A stretch of DNA of 64,000 bases from Massilia rubra (GCF_011682065.1 NZ_VUYU01000003.1:1-64000); one strand, 5' to 3'. Numbered from the stretch's first letter, positions 17,330-26,771 are shown. Translations and numbers: made by a program. The notes: generated from the letters alone by a model not told the origin.

Positions 17330-17743
17330 TTACATCTGCGCGCGCAAACGTGCTTCTTGCTCGCGCAACTCCGGCGTGAATTCGGCGCCGAAGTCATCGG
17401 CTTCAAACACTTGCCGGATCTCGATCTCGGAATCGCTTTCCATCGGATTCGGACAACGCTTGACCCACTCGATCGCTTCTTCCTTCGACTTTACCTGGAT
17501 CAGCCAGAAGCCGGCAATGAGCTCCCTGGTGTCGGCAAAGGGACCGTCCAGCACGGTGCGCTGCGTGCCTGAGAAATGGACGCGCGCGCCGCGCGAACTC
17601 GGATGCAGGCCTTCGCCGGCGAGCATCACGCCGGCCTTGACCAGCTCTTCGTTGAATTTGCCCATTTCGGTCAACAACTGTTCGCTGGGCATTTTCCCGG
17701 CTTCGGACTCGGGACTGGCCTTGACGATGATCATGAATCGCAT
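17330..17743 (-). CDS. YCII (DGPF) family protein
   Basis: 137 aa from ATG 17743 with GGAGG just upstream. It is a single YCII domain with the signature LDGPFADTRELIAGFWLIQV and the typical opening MRFMIIVKASPESEAG. It is small, soluble and of unknown function, and probably forms dimers like other family members. It lies between the VOC protein (13 bases upstream) and the tandem YCII gene and belongs to the ECF42 operon. Confidence 0.9.
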   Translation of the reverse strand: MRFMIIVKASPESEAGKMPSEQLLTEMGKFNEELVKAGVMLAGEGLHPSSRGARVHFSGTQRTVLDGPFADTRELIAGFWLIQVKSKEEAIEWVKRCPNPMESDSEIEIRQVFEADDFGAEFTPELREQEARLRAQM

Positions 17744-17756
17744 GGCGGGCCTCCTC

Positions 17757-18242
17757 TCAGTCGCCGGGCTTGTTGCAGCTCGCGGCCGCAACTGCGCCCG
17801 CCTGCATTTCTTCCCGGCTCATGTCGCGCACATGGTGGGCGAGCGACCAGCTGTGGCCGTACGGATCCTTGACCATGCCATAGCGGTCGCCCCAGAACAT
17901 GTCGGCCGGCGGCATGACGGCGGTGGCGCCGGCGTCGACGGCGCGCTGGAAGGCGGCATCGGCATCTTGCACGTACAGGTGCAGGGTGACCGGCGAGCCC
18001 TTGAGGGTCAGCGGGCCGAGGGCGCCCCATTCCGGGGTTTCTTCGCCCAGCATGATGGCGGAGTCGCCGATGCGGATCATGCCGTGGATTAGCTTGCCGT
18101 TGGGCGCCAGCATCTTGCCGGCATCGGTGGCGCCGAAAGCCTTGACGTAGAAATCGATGGCGGACACGGCGTCGGCGCAGATGAGGTGGGGCGTGACGGT
18201 GTGCATGTCCGAGGGAATCCGTTCGACAGCAGGTGTGCTCAT
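17757..18242 (-). CDS. VOC family protein (PhnB/glyoxalase-like)
   Basis: 161-aa protein with one VOC-type domain pair (HTVTPHLICADAVSAIDFYVKAFGA, later WGDRYGMVKDPYGHSW). This family includes glyoxalases, dioxygenases and PhnB-like proteins of unknown activity. A metal site is plausible from His18 and a C-terminal Glu/Asp region but cannot be fixed. It is the second gene of the ECF42 operon, and PhnB-like VOC genes are frequent companions of YCII genes. Confidence 0.87.
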   Translation of the reverse strand: MSTPAVERIPSDMHTVTPHLICADAVSAIDFYVKAFGATDAGKMLAPNGKLIHGMIRIGDSAIMLGEETPEWGALGPLTLKGSPVTLHLYVQDADAAFQRAVDAGATAVMPPADMFWGDRYGMVKDPYGHSWSLAHHVRDMSREEMQAGAVAAASCNKPGD

Positions 18243-18268
18243 GGTGATATCTCCTGTAAGTTAAAAGA

Positions 18269-18733
18269 TTAGTCAGTCAAAGCTTGGTTAAGTTCCGTGC
18301 GCCAGGTGGAGGGATCGGGATCGAGATCCGGACCGCTGACGTACACTTCCCACAGGCCAGGCGCTTTGCTCAGGCCCTGCGCCTCGATCCAGGCCATTAA
18401 TTTGCCCCATGCGGCGGGCAAACCGTCGTAGGGGCCGTGCAGGACGGCGCGCGCCACCCGCGCCGCCGGTAGCACGCCGGGCCGCACGCGGCCGGCCGGC
18501 GCCAGCGGGGCCGAGACCGGCACGCCGATCTCGAAGTCGAAGCGCTCGGGCTGCATGCGAAAGTGGTGCGCGTAGATGCGCCCGGCGGGGCCGACGCCCT
18601 GGGCGGCGACGGTGGCCAGCACTTCGGCCATGCCGGGCCCCATGACGTGGACGATCTCGGCGCGTGGAATGTCGAAGCGAATGACGGCCGCCTGCACCGG
18701 GTCGGTGCGGGTGATGAACGGCGTGTCGAGCAT
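18269..18733 (-). CDS. GyrI-like small-molecule-binding domain protein
   Basis: 154-aa protein built as a stand-alone AraC effector-binding/GyrI-like domain: IPRAEIVHVMGPGMAEVLATV near the start, YAHHFRMQPERFDFEIGVPV in the middle, LHGPYDGLPAAWGKLMAWIEAQG and WEVYVSGP at the end. Such domains bind small amphipathic compounds or act as hydrolases (SRPBCC-unrelated). It is the first gene of the operon that leads to the ECF42 sigma factor, and may supply a ligand-sensing step. Confidence 0.85.
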   Translation of the reverse strand: MLDTPFITRTDPVQAAVIRFDIPRAEIVHVMGPGMAEVLATVAAQGVGPAGRIYAHHFRMQPERFDFEIGVPVSAPLAPAGRVRPGVLPAARVARAVLHGPYDGLPAAWGKLMAWIEAQGLSKAPGLWEVYVSGPDLDPDPSTWRTELNQALTD

Positions 18734-18833
18734 AGCGTTTCTCCTTGAAGAGTGGGTTGCTACTACGACGACGTTGCAGCCGCCGTGAAATCGACAGCGT
18801 GTTGATGTATTTTTTAGTCTGTTTGGCGGCTGG

Positions 18834-19616
18834 TTACCAGGACGCCGGATCGATCACGCCGATCGCGCGGAAAGCGGGCTTGCAGAACAGGTAGCCCTGC
18901 ATCAGGTCGACGCCGGCATCGCGCAGAAAGTCGCGCTCGCCCGGGGTTTCGATGCCTTCGGCCAATACCGCGATCTCCAGGCTGGCGCAGATGCCCACGA
19001 TGCCGGCCACGATGGCTTGCTTGGCCGGGCTGGTATCGATATCGCGCACCAGCTGCATATCGATCTTGATGATATCGGGCTGGAATTCGGATAGCAAGTT
19101 CAAACCGGCGTAACCGGCGCCGAAATCGTCGATGGCGGTGCGGAAACCGAAGCGGCGGTATTCTTCGAAAATATTGACCAGGTGCGGCCGGTCCATCACC
19201 TGTTCGCTTTCGGTGACCTCGAAGATAATCCGCTCGATCGGAAAGCCATATTCGCGCGCGGCATTGAAGGTGCTGCGGATGCAGGCTTCGGGCCGGTACA
19301 CGGCATTCGGCAGGAAGTTAATCGACAGCAATTCGGTGATGCCCAATGCGGCCGCGCCGCGAATGGCGCGCACGCGACAGGCCTGGTCGAACATGTAGCG
19401 GTTGCCGTCGGTGACCTTCGACAGCACCGAATACGCCGACTCGCCATTCGGCCCGCGCACCAGCGCCTCGTGGGCGTAAATGGCGCGCTGGCGCAGGTGA
19501 ATGATGGGCTGGTAGGCGTAGTCGAAATCGAAACCGAGTTCGTCGTTGTTCCGGCATTGGACGCAGGCCGGAACGGGCGTGACGTGGGCATCGTCGGCGG
19601 GGCAAATGGGGATCAT
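18834..19616 (-). CDS. EAL domain c-di-GMP phosphodiesterase
   Basis: 260-aa protein made almost entirely of an EAL domain. Catalytic and metal positions look intact: EALVRG, the Asn in INFLPN, EVTESE, IDDFGAGYAGL, KIDMQLV, AEGIET and QGYLF. It should hydrolyse c-di-GMP to pGpG. Cysteines lie in the short N-terminal leader (ICPADDAHVTPVPACVQC). ATG 19616 is chosen; a GTG at 19652 is in frame but overlaps a TATAGT that may be the -10 box. It has no sensor domain. Confidence 0.88.
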   Translation of the reverse strand: MIPICPADDAHVTPVPACVQCRNNDELGFDFDYAYQPIIHLRQRAIYAHEALVRGPNGESAYSVLSKVTDGNRYMFDQACRVRAIRGAAALGITELLSINFLPNAVYRPEACIRSTFNAAREYGFPIERIIFEVTESEQVMDRPHLVNIFEEYRRFGFRTAIDDFGAGYAGLNLLSEFQPDIIKIDMQLVRDIDTSPAKQAIVAGIVGICASLEIAVLAEGIETPGERDFLRDAGVDLMQGYLFCKPAFRAIGVIDPASW

Positions 19617-19708
19617 CGGGCGGCCAGTTCTGAAATGCGGCGAATGAGCCACTATAGCAAATGAGCGGGCTCATGCGCGCACTGTGCGGCGCGCCGCCAG
19701 CCGCTTGT

Positions 19709-20266
19709 TTATGCCAGTTGTAACTGGTTGCGCGCCGCCATCAGGGCGAAGCCGAGCAGGTTCGGGCCTTCCCACAAGTTGGGGTCGTTCGAGCGGGGAT
19801 CGTCCGCCGCCAGGCCGGTGCCCCAGATGCGGTCGAGTGGACTGGCTTCCACCAGCACATGCTTGCCGGTGCCGGTGAGAAAATCGCGCAGGGCCGGGTT
19901 TTGTCCGAATTTCGCCACATTGGCGCGGCAGACGATCTCGAAACGCTGCGCCAGCCAGTCGGCTTCAACAAAATTGGCGACACCCCGGCCGAGCGCCTTG
20001 GCCGCGCCCGGCGTTGGCGCGGCCAGCACCTTGGTGCGGGTCGCTTCATCGTTGAACAGGCGCGCCTTTTCAGCCATCATGTAATGCTCGGCGGTGGGAT
20101 AGTGGTCGCCGTCGAGCTCGAACGGCGCCTGGTACCACTGGCTGAAGCAACTGCGCGTGATGACACCATCCTTGGGCGGGGTATGGCCCCAAAAATGTAA
20201 AAACGAGAACGATTCGCCTGTATTGAAACGGCTGCGTAGTTCTTCCAGGGTGTTGGGCAAGGCCAT
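19709..20266 (-). CDS. NADAR family protein (YbiA-like N-glycosidase)
   Basis: 185-aa protein of the NADAR/YbiA family. Recognisable blocks are FSFLHFWGH near the N-terminus, YPTAEHYMMAEKARLF, the WLAQRFEIVCRANVAKFGQNP helix and EASPLDRIWGTGL at the active site. Bacterial YbiA cleaves the N-glycosidic bond of early riboflavin-pathway intermediates. Other NADAR proteins remove ADP-ribose from guanine, so both roles are possible. It is a single gene with ATG 20266. Confidence 0.9.
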   Translation of the reverse strand: MALPNTLEELRSRFNTGESFSFLHFWGHTPPKDGVITRSCFSQWYQAPFELDGDHYPTAEHYMMAEKARLFNDEATRTKVLAAPTPGAAKALGRGVANFVEADWLAQRFEIVCRANVAKFGQNPALRDFLTGTGKHVLVEASPLDRIWGTGLAADDPRSNDPNLWEGPNLLGFALMAARNQLQLA

Positions 20267-20306
20267 GGTGCGGACTTTCTGTTGGTGTCAGGATATGACA
20301 GCAAGT

Positions 20307-20618
20307 TTACCCGGTTTCGGACGGCAAGGCGTTCACCGCGCGCCGCAAGCTTTTAGGCAGGCAATAGACCAGCAAGACCGGCGGGACCGCGACCACGCAG
20401 ATCATTTTCCATCCCCCCACATCGCGATGCCACAGCCAGCTGACAAAGCGCGCCAGCACCCAGGTGCCCAGCACGCGTGCCACGCCATGCGGTCCGGTCC
20501 AGTACAACACGATAGCCGCGATGCACAATACCGTGAGCATGCCGAGCATGCTATCGGCCGGCCGCGGCGCCAGGGCGCGCGCTGGCGGAACAACCGGCGA
20601 GGAATGGTTCGTGCTCAC
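20307..20618 (-). CDS. small inner-membrane protein of unknown function
   Basis: 103 aa starting at GTG 20618, with GAGAG just upstream. Hydrophobic segments at residues ~24-42 and ~70-88 suggest two membrane helices, and the C-terminus is basic. No family is recognised. It begins 4 bases after the mnmE stop on the same strand and is likely cotranscribed with mnmE. Confidence 0.6.
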   Translation of the reverse strand: MSTNHSSPVVPPARALAPRPADSMLGMLTVLCIAAIVLYWTGPHGVARVLGTWVLARFVSWLWHRDVGGWKMICVVAVPPVLLVYCLPKSLRRAVNALPSETG

Positions 20619-20622
20619 GCTC

Positions 20623-22002
20623 TCATTTGCCGATGCAAAAGCGGCTGAAAATCACGCCCAGCAAGTCATCCGAGGAAAATTGCCCGGTAATGCTGGACAG
20701 TTGCGTCTGCGCCAGCCGCAATTCCTCGGCGAACAGGTCGAGCGACTGGTCGTTTTGCGCGGCATGCTCGCCCGCCAGCGCCAGGTGCTTGTGGGCCGAG
20801 CGCAGGGCGATCAGGTGCCGTTCGCGCGCCAAAAACAGCGATTCCCCGGTTTGCTGCCAGCCGGCGATACGCAACAATTCGGCGCGCAGCAAGTCCATGC
20901 CCACGTGCTCGTGCGCCGACAGGTAGATATTGATCGCTTCCTCGGTCGGGTCGACCGAGGGCTTGTGGCCCGACAGGTCGATCTTGTTCCACACGCGCAG
21001 CACCGGCACGCCGGCCGGAAAGGCGGCCACGATGCCGTCGTCGGCCCGGGTCGGGCCCTGGTCGGCGTCGAGCAGGTGCAAGATGACGTCGGCCTTGGCC
21101 ACTTCGCCCCAGGTGCGCTCGATGCCGATGCGCTCGACGACATCGACGGCGTCGTCGATGGTGCGGATGCCGGCGGTGTCGATGATGTTGAGCGGAATGC
21201 CTTCGATCTGGATGGTTTCGCTGACCTTGTCGCGCGTGGTGCCGGCGATCGGGGTGACGATGGCCACGTCGGCCCCGGCCAGGGCGTTCAGGAGTGAAGA
21301 CTTACCCACGTTGGGCTGGCCGACCAGCACCACGTTCAGCCCCTCGCGCAACAGCGCGCCTTGGGCCGCCTGCTGGAACACGCGCTCGAGCGAGGCCACG
21401 ATCACGGCCAGCTGGCCGCGCGCGTCGGATTTTTCGAGGAAGTCGATTTCTTCTTCCGGAAAATCGAGGGTTGCTTCGACCAGCATGCGCAGGCCGATGG
21501 TCTGTTCCACCAGGGTATTGATGGTCTTCGAAAACGCGCCCGACAGCGATTGCGTGGCCGACTTGGCGGCCGCTTCGGTGGAAGCGTCGATCAGGTCGGC
21601 GACGGCTTCGGCCTGGGCCAGGTCGAGCTTGTCGTTCAGATAGGCGCGGCGCGTGAATTCGCCGGGCTCGGCCAGGCGCAGGCCGGCTTCGGCGCCCGCC
21701 TCGAGCACGCGCGCGAGCAGCATCTGCAACACGATCGGCCCGCCGTGGCCCTGCAACTCCAGCACGTCTTCGCCGGTGTACGAGTTCGGTCCCTTGAAAT
21801 ACAGGGCGATGCCCTGGTCGATGACCGCGCCATCGGCCTGCCTGAAGGGAATGTAGGTGGCGCGGCGCGGCGTCAAGGCGACCTCCGGGAACAGCGCGGC
21901 CAGCAGGGGCGCGAGCGACTTGCCGGAGGCGCGCACGACGCCGATGCCGCCGCGGCCCGGGGCGGTGGCAATCGCGGCAATGGGGGAAGTATCGAGTTTC
22001 AT
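20623..22002 (-). CDS. mnmE: tRNA modification GTPase MnmE
   Basis: 459-aa GTPase. The N-terminal tetrahydrofolate-binding domain ([19 protein letters not shown]) is followed by a helical domain holding the Ras-like G domain ([22 protein letters not shown]). The C-terminal CIGK supplies the catalytic cysteine. With MnmG it installs the carboxymethylaminomethyl group at U34 of certain tRNAs. Its position downstream of yidC is the conserved bacterial origin arrangement. A terminator separates it from yidC, so it probably has its own promoter in the ~60 bases upstream. Confidence 0.97.
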   Translation of the reverse strand: MKLDTSPIAAIATAPGRGGIGVVRASGKSLAPLLAALFPEVALTPRRATYIPFRQADGAVIDQGIALYFKGPNSYTGEDVLELQGHGGPIVLQMLLARVLEAGAEAGLRLAEPGEFTRRAYLNDKLDLAQAEAVADLIDASTEAAAKSATQSLSGAFSKTINTLVEQTIGLRMLVEATLDFPEEEIDFLEKSDARGQLAVIVASLERVFQQAAQGALLREGLNVVLVGQPNVGKSSLLNALAGADVAIVTPIAGTTRDKVSETIQIEGIPLNIIDTAGIRTIDDAVDVVERIGIERTWGEVAKADVILHLLDADQGPTRADDGIVAAFPAGVPVLRVWNKIDLSGHKPSVDPTEEAINIYLSAHEHVGMDLLRAELLRIAGWQQTGESLFLARERHLIALRSAHKHLALAGEHAAQNDQSLDLFAEELRLAQTQLSSITGQFSSDDLLGVIFSRFCIGK

Positions 22003-22065
22003 AGGTGTGATTGTAATTTAATTGCCGCAACAGGCTGGCGGATTGTCGTTGCCGCGCGCGGACAT

Positions 22066-22093
22066 AAAAAAAGCCCGTGGGATACACGGGCTT
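22066..22093 (-). terminator. rho-independent terminator after yidC
   Basis: On the minus strand AAGCCCGTG, a 5-base loop and CACGGGCTT are followed by a run of T (22066-22072). This is a classical intrinsic terminator 22 bases after the yidC stop. Confidence 0.88.
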
Positions 22094-22114
22094 TCTGGAC
22101 CTTACGGCGACCGC

Positions 22115-23779
22115 TTATTTCTTCGCTGCCGCATCTTCGAATTTCTTGGTGATGACCCATTGCTGGGCGATCGACAAGATGTTGTTCACAACCCAGTACA
22201 GCACCAGGCCGGACGGGAAGAAGATGAACATGACCGAGAACGCCAGCGGCATGAACAGCATCATCTTGGCCTGCATCGGATCGGCTGGCGCCGGGTTCAG
22301 CTTGGTCGTGATGAACATCGAGATCGCGTACAGCACCGGCAGGATGTAGAACGGGTCAGGCGCGGTCAGGTCGGTGATCCAGCCGATCCATGGGGCGCCG
22401 CGCATTTCGGCGGACGCTTGCAGCACCCAGTACAGGGCGATAAAGACCGGCATCTGGACCACGATCGGCAGGCAGCCGCCGACCGGGTTGATCTTTTCGG
22501 TCTTGTACAGTTCCATGGTGGCCTGGTTCATCTTGGCCGGGTCGTTCTTGTACTTCTCGCGGATCGCCTGCATCTTCGGCGTGACCACCTTGATGCGCGC
22601 CATGCTCTTGTAACCGGCAGCCGAGAGCGGGAAGAACACCAGCTTGATCAGGATGGTAAAGGCGATGATGGTCCAGCCCCAGTTGCCCAGGACCTTGTGG
22701 ATCTGGTCCATGACCCAGAAAATCGGCTTGGCGATAATCGTCAGGAAACCGTAATCCTTGACCAGTTCCAGGCCGGGGGCGATTTTTTCCAGCTTGTTCT
22801 CGTCCTGCGGACCCGAATACAGCTTGACCTGGTTCGATACGCTCGCGCCCGGTGCGATGGCGCCCAAAGGCATCAGGGTACCGATCGCGTACAGATTGGT
22901 GGCCACTTTCTTGGTGTAGATTTCGCGCGGCATCTTGGCTGGCGGCAGGAAAGCCGAGACAAAATAGTGCTGCGAAATCGCGACCCAGCCGTCGTCCGCC
23001 TGCTTGGCGTGGTCGGCCGTGCCTTTTTTCTCGATGGTCTCGAACTGCAGCTTCTTATAGTGCTCGTTCGGGGTGTACATGGTCGGACCGGTGTAGCTGG
23101 AGTTGAAGTAGGACTCGCCCTCTGGCTTGTTACCGTGGTGCAGCAGTTCGACGAACAGCGACGGCGCGACCGGCGTGGCGCCGATGTTGGCGATGTCGTG
23201 ACGCATGTCGATCAGGTAGTCGCCGCGCTTGAAGACATAGGTCTTGGTCAGCTTGATACCGCCCTGCTCGGCTTCGAGCACGAGTTGCACTTCGTTGGCG
23301 CTGTCGAGCGCGCGCGGGCCGGACTTGGCGACGAAGCCGCTGAACTGGGTCGGCACCGGTTCGCCCGGCGCGTTACGCACCAGCCCGGTCTGGGCCACAT
23401 ACACGCCCTTCGGATTGACGTCGAACAAGACCTGGTTGCGGGTCTTGTCGTGGGCATCTTTGAACTTAAGCAATTCAAGCCGCTTGATCACGCCACCCAT
23501 GGTATCGATGTCGACTTTCATGACATCGGTGGTGATGGTAATGATTTCGTTCTTGAACGGGGCCGGCGCGGTGGAACCGGCGGCGCCAGGCGCGCCAGGC
23601 ACGGCGGCGGCAGTCGGCAAGCCGGTGGCTGGTGCGGTGTTGGCGACCGTGGCCGTCTTCACAGGCGCTGCCCATGGGTAGATCGACTGTTTGCCGTTCG
23701 ATACCATCCAGTCGTTCCAGAGAACCACCAGCGATACGGAAAACACGATCCACAGGATAGTACGTTTATTGATTTCCAT
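22115..23779 (-). CDS. yidC: membrane protein insertase YidC
   Basis: 554-aa inner-membrane insertase/foldase acting with or without SecYEG. An N-terminal anchor helix (residues 5-21) precedes a large periplasmic beta domain (Gram-negative type) and the conserved C-terminal five-helix core (GWTIIAFTILIKLVFFPLS, PVGGCLPIVVQMPVFIALYWVL, FMPLAFSVMFIFFPSGLVLYW). ATG 23779 starts the native MEINKRTILW. The linker after the first helix is Ala/Pro/Thr-rich. It lies 11 bases after yidD in the rpmH-rnpA-yidD-yidC operon. Confidence 0.98.
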   Translation of the reverse strand: MEINKRTILWIVFSVSLVVLWNDWMVSNGKQSIYPWAAPVKTATVANTAPATGLPTAAAVPGAPGAAGSTAPAPFKNEIITITTDVMKVDIDTMGGVIKRLELLKFKDAHDKTRNQVLFDVNPKGVYVAQTGLVRNAPGEPVPTQFSGFVAKSGPRALDSANEVQLVLEAEQGGIKLTKTYVFKRGDYLIDMRHDIANIGATPVAPSLFVELLHHGNKPEGESYFNSSYTGPTMYTPNEHYKKLQFETIEKKGTADHAKQADDGWVAISQHYFVSAFLPPAKMPREIYTKKVATNLYAIGTLMPLGAIAPGASVSNQVKLYSGPQDENKLEKIAPGLELVKDYGFLTIIAKPIFWVMDQIHKVLGNWGWTIIAFTILIKLVFFPLSAAGYKSMARIKVVTPKMQAIREKYKNDPAKMNQATMELYKTEKINPVGGCLPIVVQMPVFIALYWVLQASAEMRGAPWIGWITDLTAPDPFYILPVLYAISMFITTKLNPAPADPMQAKMMLFMPLAFSVMFIFFPSGLVLYWVVNNILSIAQQWVITKKFEDAAAKK

Positions 23780-23790
23780 TGAGGTATTGG

Positions 23791-24051
23791 TCAGGAGTGG
23801 TTGCAACCGCAAGCGGCTGTAGAAGAATTCTCGGGGTGCGCAGGCGGCACCGGATCGAATCCGCCATCATCCCACGGATGGCAGCGGCACAGGCGGCGCG
23901 CGCCCAGCAGGCTGCCGCGCGCGGCGCCGTGGGTACGGATTGCTTCGATCGCATAATTGGAGCAGGTCGGGTAAAAGCGGCAGCGCTGTCCCAGCATCGG
24001 AGATAACATCAGCTGGTAGCCACGCAATAACCAGACGAGCAGGGTATTCAT
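23791..24051 (-). CDS. yidD: membrane protein insertion efficiency factor YidD
   Basis: 86-aa YidD/DUF37 protein with the family core [31 protein letters not shown] and [20 protein letters not shown], which includes conserved cysteines. An amphipathic N-terminus associates it with the inner membrane. It assists YidC-dependent insertion. The start overlaps the rnpA stop by 4 bases. The C-terminal tail (CGCNHS) is extra and cysteine-rich. Confidence 0.93.
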   Translation of the reverse strand: MNTLLVWLLRGYQLMLSPMLGQRCRFYPTCSNYAIEAIRTHGAARGSLLGARRLCRCHPWDDGGFDPVPPAHPENSSTAACGCNHS

Positions 24052-24512
24052 GGTGACGCTTTCGGCGCGGGCGTCCCGGAGGGCGTCCCATCGGGCGTCC
24101 CGGAGGTCGTCGGCGCGGGCGTCCCGTCGGGTGGCGCGGCGCGCGGCGCTTGCGACGAGAACAGGCGTGCAATTTCAGCGCGCAGGATCGCCTTGAGCGC
24201 GGCGGTGGTGGCCGGGCCTTGCTTGGTATTGACCGGGCGCGCGAGGCGCACGATGCAGTCGACGGCCGGCAACGGCGCCATGCGGAACAGCTCGCGCGTC
24301 ACGCGCTTGATCGTATTGCGGGTCACGGCACGGGGCGCAAAGCGCTTGGCCACGACCACGCCGAGCCGCGCATGCGGCAAGTCGTTCGAGCGGGTGTAGA
24401 GCACGAAATGGGCCGTTTTTTGGGCGGGGCGCAAACGAAAAACGGATGAAAATTCATCCGTTTTAACGATACGCCGAACGCGCGCGAAGTCGTGTGAACC
24501 TTCGCTAGTCAT
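24048..24512 (-). CDS. rnpA: ribonuclease P protein component
   Basis: 154-aa basic protein that binds the RNase P RNA and helps process tRNA 5' ends. The conserved core is present ([49 protein letters not shown]). The C-terminal ~30 residues are a proline/threonine-rich tail with GTP-type repeats, unusual for RnpA, which normally ends near residue 120-130. The start at ATG 24512 gives the normal N-terminus; the frame upstream runs antisense through rpmH and is rejected. Confidence 0.94.
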   Translation of the reverse strand: MTSEGSHDFARVRRIVKTDEFSSVFRLRPAQKTAHFVLYTRSNDLPHARLGVVVAKRFAPRAVTRNTIKRVTRELFRMAPLPAVDCIVRLARPVNTKQGPATTAALKAILRAEIARLFSSQAPRAAPPDGTPAPTTSGTPDGTPSGTPAPKASP

Positions 24513-24544
24513 AGCCAACCGCGATCGGGCAGTAAGTGCCAGAC

Positions 24545-24679
24545 TTATACAGCCAGGCGTTTGCGACCCTTGGCGCGGCGTGCATTGAGCACATCGCGAC
24601 CGCCACGGGTTGCCATACGTGCGCGGAAGCCGTGCGTACGCTTGCGACGAACGACGGAAGGTTGGTAAGTACGTTTCAT
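24545..24679 (-). CDS. rpmH: 50S ribosomal protein L34
   Basis: 44-aa protein starting [10 protein letters not shown] and ending GRKRLAV, a full-length match to bacterial L34. It is the first gene of the minus-strand rpmH-rnpA-yidD-yidC operon and sits 32 bases upstream of rnpA. The arrangement next to dnaA is a hallmark of the chromosomal origin region. Confidence 0.97.
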   Translation of the reverse strand: MKRTYQPSVVRRKRTHGFRARMATRGGRDVLNARRAKGRKRLAV

Positions 24680-25008
24680 GGTGGTCTCGCTTAAAGCAAA
24701 ATAAAATGCAAAATCGGGTCTGACGTCCCGTCAGTTTTCGGCGCCAATGACATTTCGCAGATGTTAAGCCAGCGTCACGCCACAGCAAAAATACTCATAT
24801 TTACCCGCTAAGCCACAGCTACAAGTCGGAACAGACTGACTCATTTGCACGGAGTACGGGCGGGGAACCTTGGATTAGAACGCATTTTGCCCTCTTCTGT
24901 CAAGGATGGCGGTGCTTTGGCGGGCTGGTCGGCGGGTTTTCGGGCGGCAAATGTGGGGTGGAAAGCACAGTGCCGCCGCCCGCCCGGCTGCGCCCGCGCC
25001 CTCTGCCC

Positions 25009-25097
25009 CGTCGTTCCCGCGCAGGCGGGAACCCAATTCCGTACCAAAGCCGCTAGCTGCGCAACAAACTTGGGTTCCCGCCTGCGCGGGAACGACG
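25009..25097. repeat. dispersed inverted repeat, copy 1 (GTTCCC type)
   Basis: Perfect arms of at least 27 bases (CGTCGTTCCCGCGCAGGCGG at the left, its reverse complement at the right) surround a ~35-base spacer. Each arm itself contains a short CCCGC...GCGGG hairpin. The same element occurs at 28238-28323 and, in an ATTCCC form, at 53931-54017. It resembles the dRS3-type repeats known from Neisseria. Confidence 0.85.
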
Positions 25098-25233
25098 AAT
25101 TTGGTAACGCGGCCAGCTTTGACGTCATGCATAAGCAGAAGCAGCGGCAGAACAACGTAGCTTTACGACAACTTACTTTCTACCAATTTCCGCTCTGCCA
25201 GGTCGCCCCTGCACGTAAAATAAGCGGCGTGCC

Positions 25234-25242
25234 TGTGGATAA
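25234..25242 (-). promoter_or_regulatory. DnaA box (perfect)
   Basis: TGTGGATAA on the plus strand is the exact complement of TTATCCACA. It lies about 115 bases upstream of dnaA and 17 bases before a TAGAAT (25259-25264) that may be the dnaA -10 box. Bound DnaA would therefore cover the -35 area, consistent with autoregulation. Confidence 0.75.
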
Positions 25243-25355
25243 CTCGGGCCTTCGCGGGTAGAATAGCGTGTTACGTGTGGCGAACCGCTCGCAACGCATG
25301 CGCTAGCGAAGCATCATCGAACCGCCCCTCCACACCTTATTCAGACAGAAGATTC

Positions 25356-26771
25356 ATGGAAAATTTTTGGCAGACCTGTTCCGCGCAGTTGGAACTGGAG
25401 CTGACGCCGCAACAATTCAGTGCGTGGATCAAACCGCTGGTTGCCCTCGACTACGAGGACGGCAAGTTGCGCATCGCAGCACCGAACCGCTTCAAGCTGG
25501 ACTGGGTGAAGTCGCAGTTCGCCAACCGCATCACGGCCCTGGCCTCCCAGTATTGGGAAGCGCCGACCGAAGTGCAGTTCGTGCTCGACCCGCGTAACGC
25601 CCTGCCGAAAAAACCGGTGGCCCCGCACCCGGCCCCGAACGACGGCCCGCTGCCCGGCACCATCAACCATGGCCAGGGCAACGGCAACGTGGCGGCGGAC
25701 AATCCGGCTGCGCCGGAAATGTTCAACATCGGCAATTCACCGCGCCGCGAGCAGAGCCGCGTCAACACCGACCTGACCTTCGACAGCTTCGTGACCGGTA
25801 AGGCCAACCAGCTGGCGCGCGCCGCCGCGATCCAGGTGGCCAACAATCCGGGCGTGAGCTACAACCCGCTGTTCTTCTACGGCGGCGTGGGCCTGGGTAA
25901 AACCCACCTGATCCACGCGATCGGCAACCAGGTGATGGCCGACCAGCCGGGCGCCAAGATTCGCTATATCCACGCGGAACAGTATGTACGCGATGTCGTC
26001 ACCGCCTATCAACGCAAGGGCTTCGACGACTTCAAGCATTACTACCACTCGCTGGACATGCTGCTGATCGATGATATCCAGTTTTTTGGGGGCAAGAGCC
26101 GCACGCAGGAAGAGTTTTTCTATGCCTTCGAAGCCCTGATCGCCGCGAAGAAACAGATCATCATCACCAGCGATACGTATCCAAAAGAAATCACCGGCAT
26201 GGACGACCGCCTGATCTCGCGTTTCGATTCCGGCCTGACGGTGGCGATCGAGCCGCCGGAGCTGGAAATGCGGGTGGCCATCCTGCTGAAAAAAGCCCAG
26301 TCCGAAGGCGTGACGTTTTCGGACGACGTGGCCTTTTTCGTGGCCAAGCACCTGCGCTCGAACGTGCGCGAGCTCGAAGGCGCGCTGCGCAAGATCCTGG
26401 CGTACTCGCGCTTCCACGGCAAGGACATCACCATCGATGTGGTGAAAGAAGCGCTGAAGGACTTGCTGTCGGTCCAGAACCGCCAGATCTCGGTGGAAAA
26501 CATCCAGAAAACGGTGGCCGACTTCTTCAGCATCAAGGTGGCCGACATGTATTCCAAGCGTCGCCCGGCCAACATTGCGCGGCCGCGCCAGATCGCCATG
26601 TACCTGGCCAAGGAACTGACCCAGAAGAGCTTGCCGGAGATCGGCGAACTGTTCGGCGGACGCGACCACACCACGGTCCTGCACGCGGTGCGCAAGATCG
26701 CACTCGACCGCACCAAGAATGCCGAATGCAACCACGAGTTGCACGTCCTGGAACAGACGTTAAAGGGCTAA
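25356..26771 (+). CDS. dnaA: chromosomal replication initiator protein DnaA
   Basis: 471-aa initiator. The N-terminal domain ([22 protein letters not shown]) is followed by a variable Pro/Gly-rich linker and the AAA+ domain ([12 protein letters not shown] Walker [10 protein letters not shown] Walker B). The C-terminal DnaA-box-binding helix-turn-helix has the signature [22 protein letters not shown] 25356 gives the normal N-terminus. It starts replication by melting oriC. It is followed by dnaN after 330 bases. Confidence 0.98.
   Translation: MENFWQTCSAQLELELTPQQFSAWIKPLVALDYEDGKLRIAAPNRFKLDWVKSQFANRITALASQYWEAPTEVQFVLDPRNALPKKPVAPHPAPNDGPLPGTINHGQGNGNVAADNPAAPEMFNIGNSPRREQSRVNTDLTFDSFVTGKANQLARAAAIQVANNPGVSYNPLFFYGGVGLGKTHLIHAIGNQVMADQPGAKIRYIHAEQYVRDVVTAYQRKGFDDFKHYYHSLDMLLIDDIQFFGGKSRTQEEFFYAFEALIAAKKQIIITSDTYPKEITGMDDRLISRFDSGLTVAIEPPELEMRVAILLKKAQSEGVTFSDDVAFFVAKHLRSNVRELEGALRKILAYSRFHGKDITIDVVKEALKDLLSVQNRQISVENIQKTVADFFSIKVADMYSKRRPANIARPRQIAMYLAKELTQKSLPEIGELFGGRDHTTVLHAVRKIALDRTKNAECNHELHVLEQTLKG

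Larger units (their letters stand above)
24680..25355. other. rpmH-dnaA intergenic region, probable oriC neighbourhood
   Basis: This 676-base non-coding stretch separates divergent rpmH and dnaA. It contains one perfect DnaA box (25234-25242), a weaker one at 25337-25345 (TTATTCAGA, one mismatch), an AT-rich stretch around 25135-25200 and one copy of the dispersed 89-bp inverted repeat. The position is where betaproteobacterial oriC normally lies. Only one clear box was found by eye, so the exact origin is not fixed. Confidence 0.5.

Noticed and set aside
15037-17379. 780-codon plus-strand frame across the sigma operon
   Set aside because: It is antisense to the ECF42 and YCII genes, repetitive in Arg/Gly/Gln, with no family-like sequence.
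24513-24788. RnpA N-terminal extension
   Set aside because: The extension is the shifted frame of rpmH; normal RnpA starts at ATG 24512.
25009-25097. CRISPR repeats
   Set aside because: Only one inverted pair per site; there is no regular repeat-spacer series.
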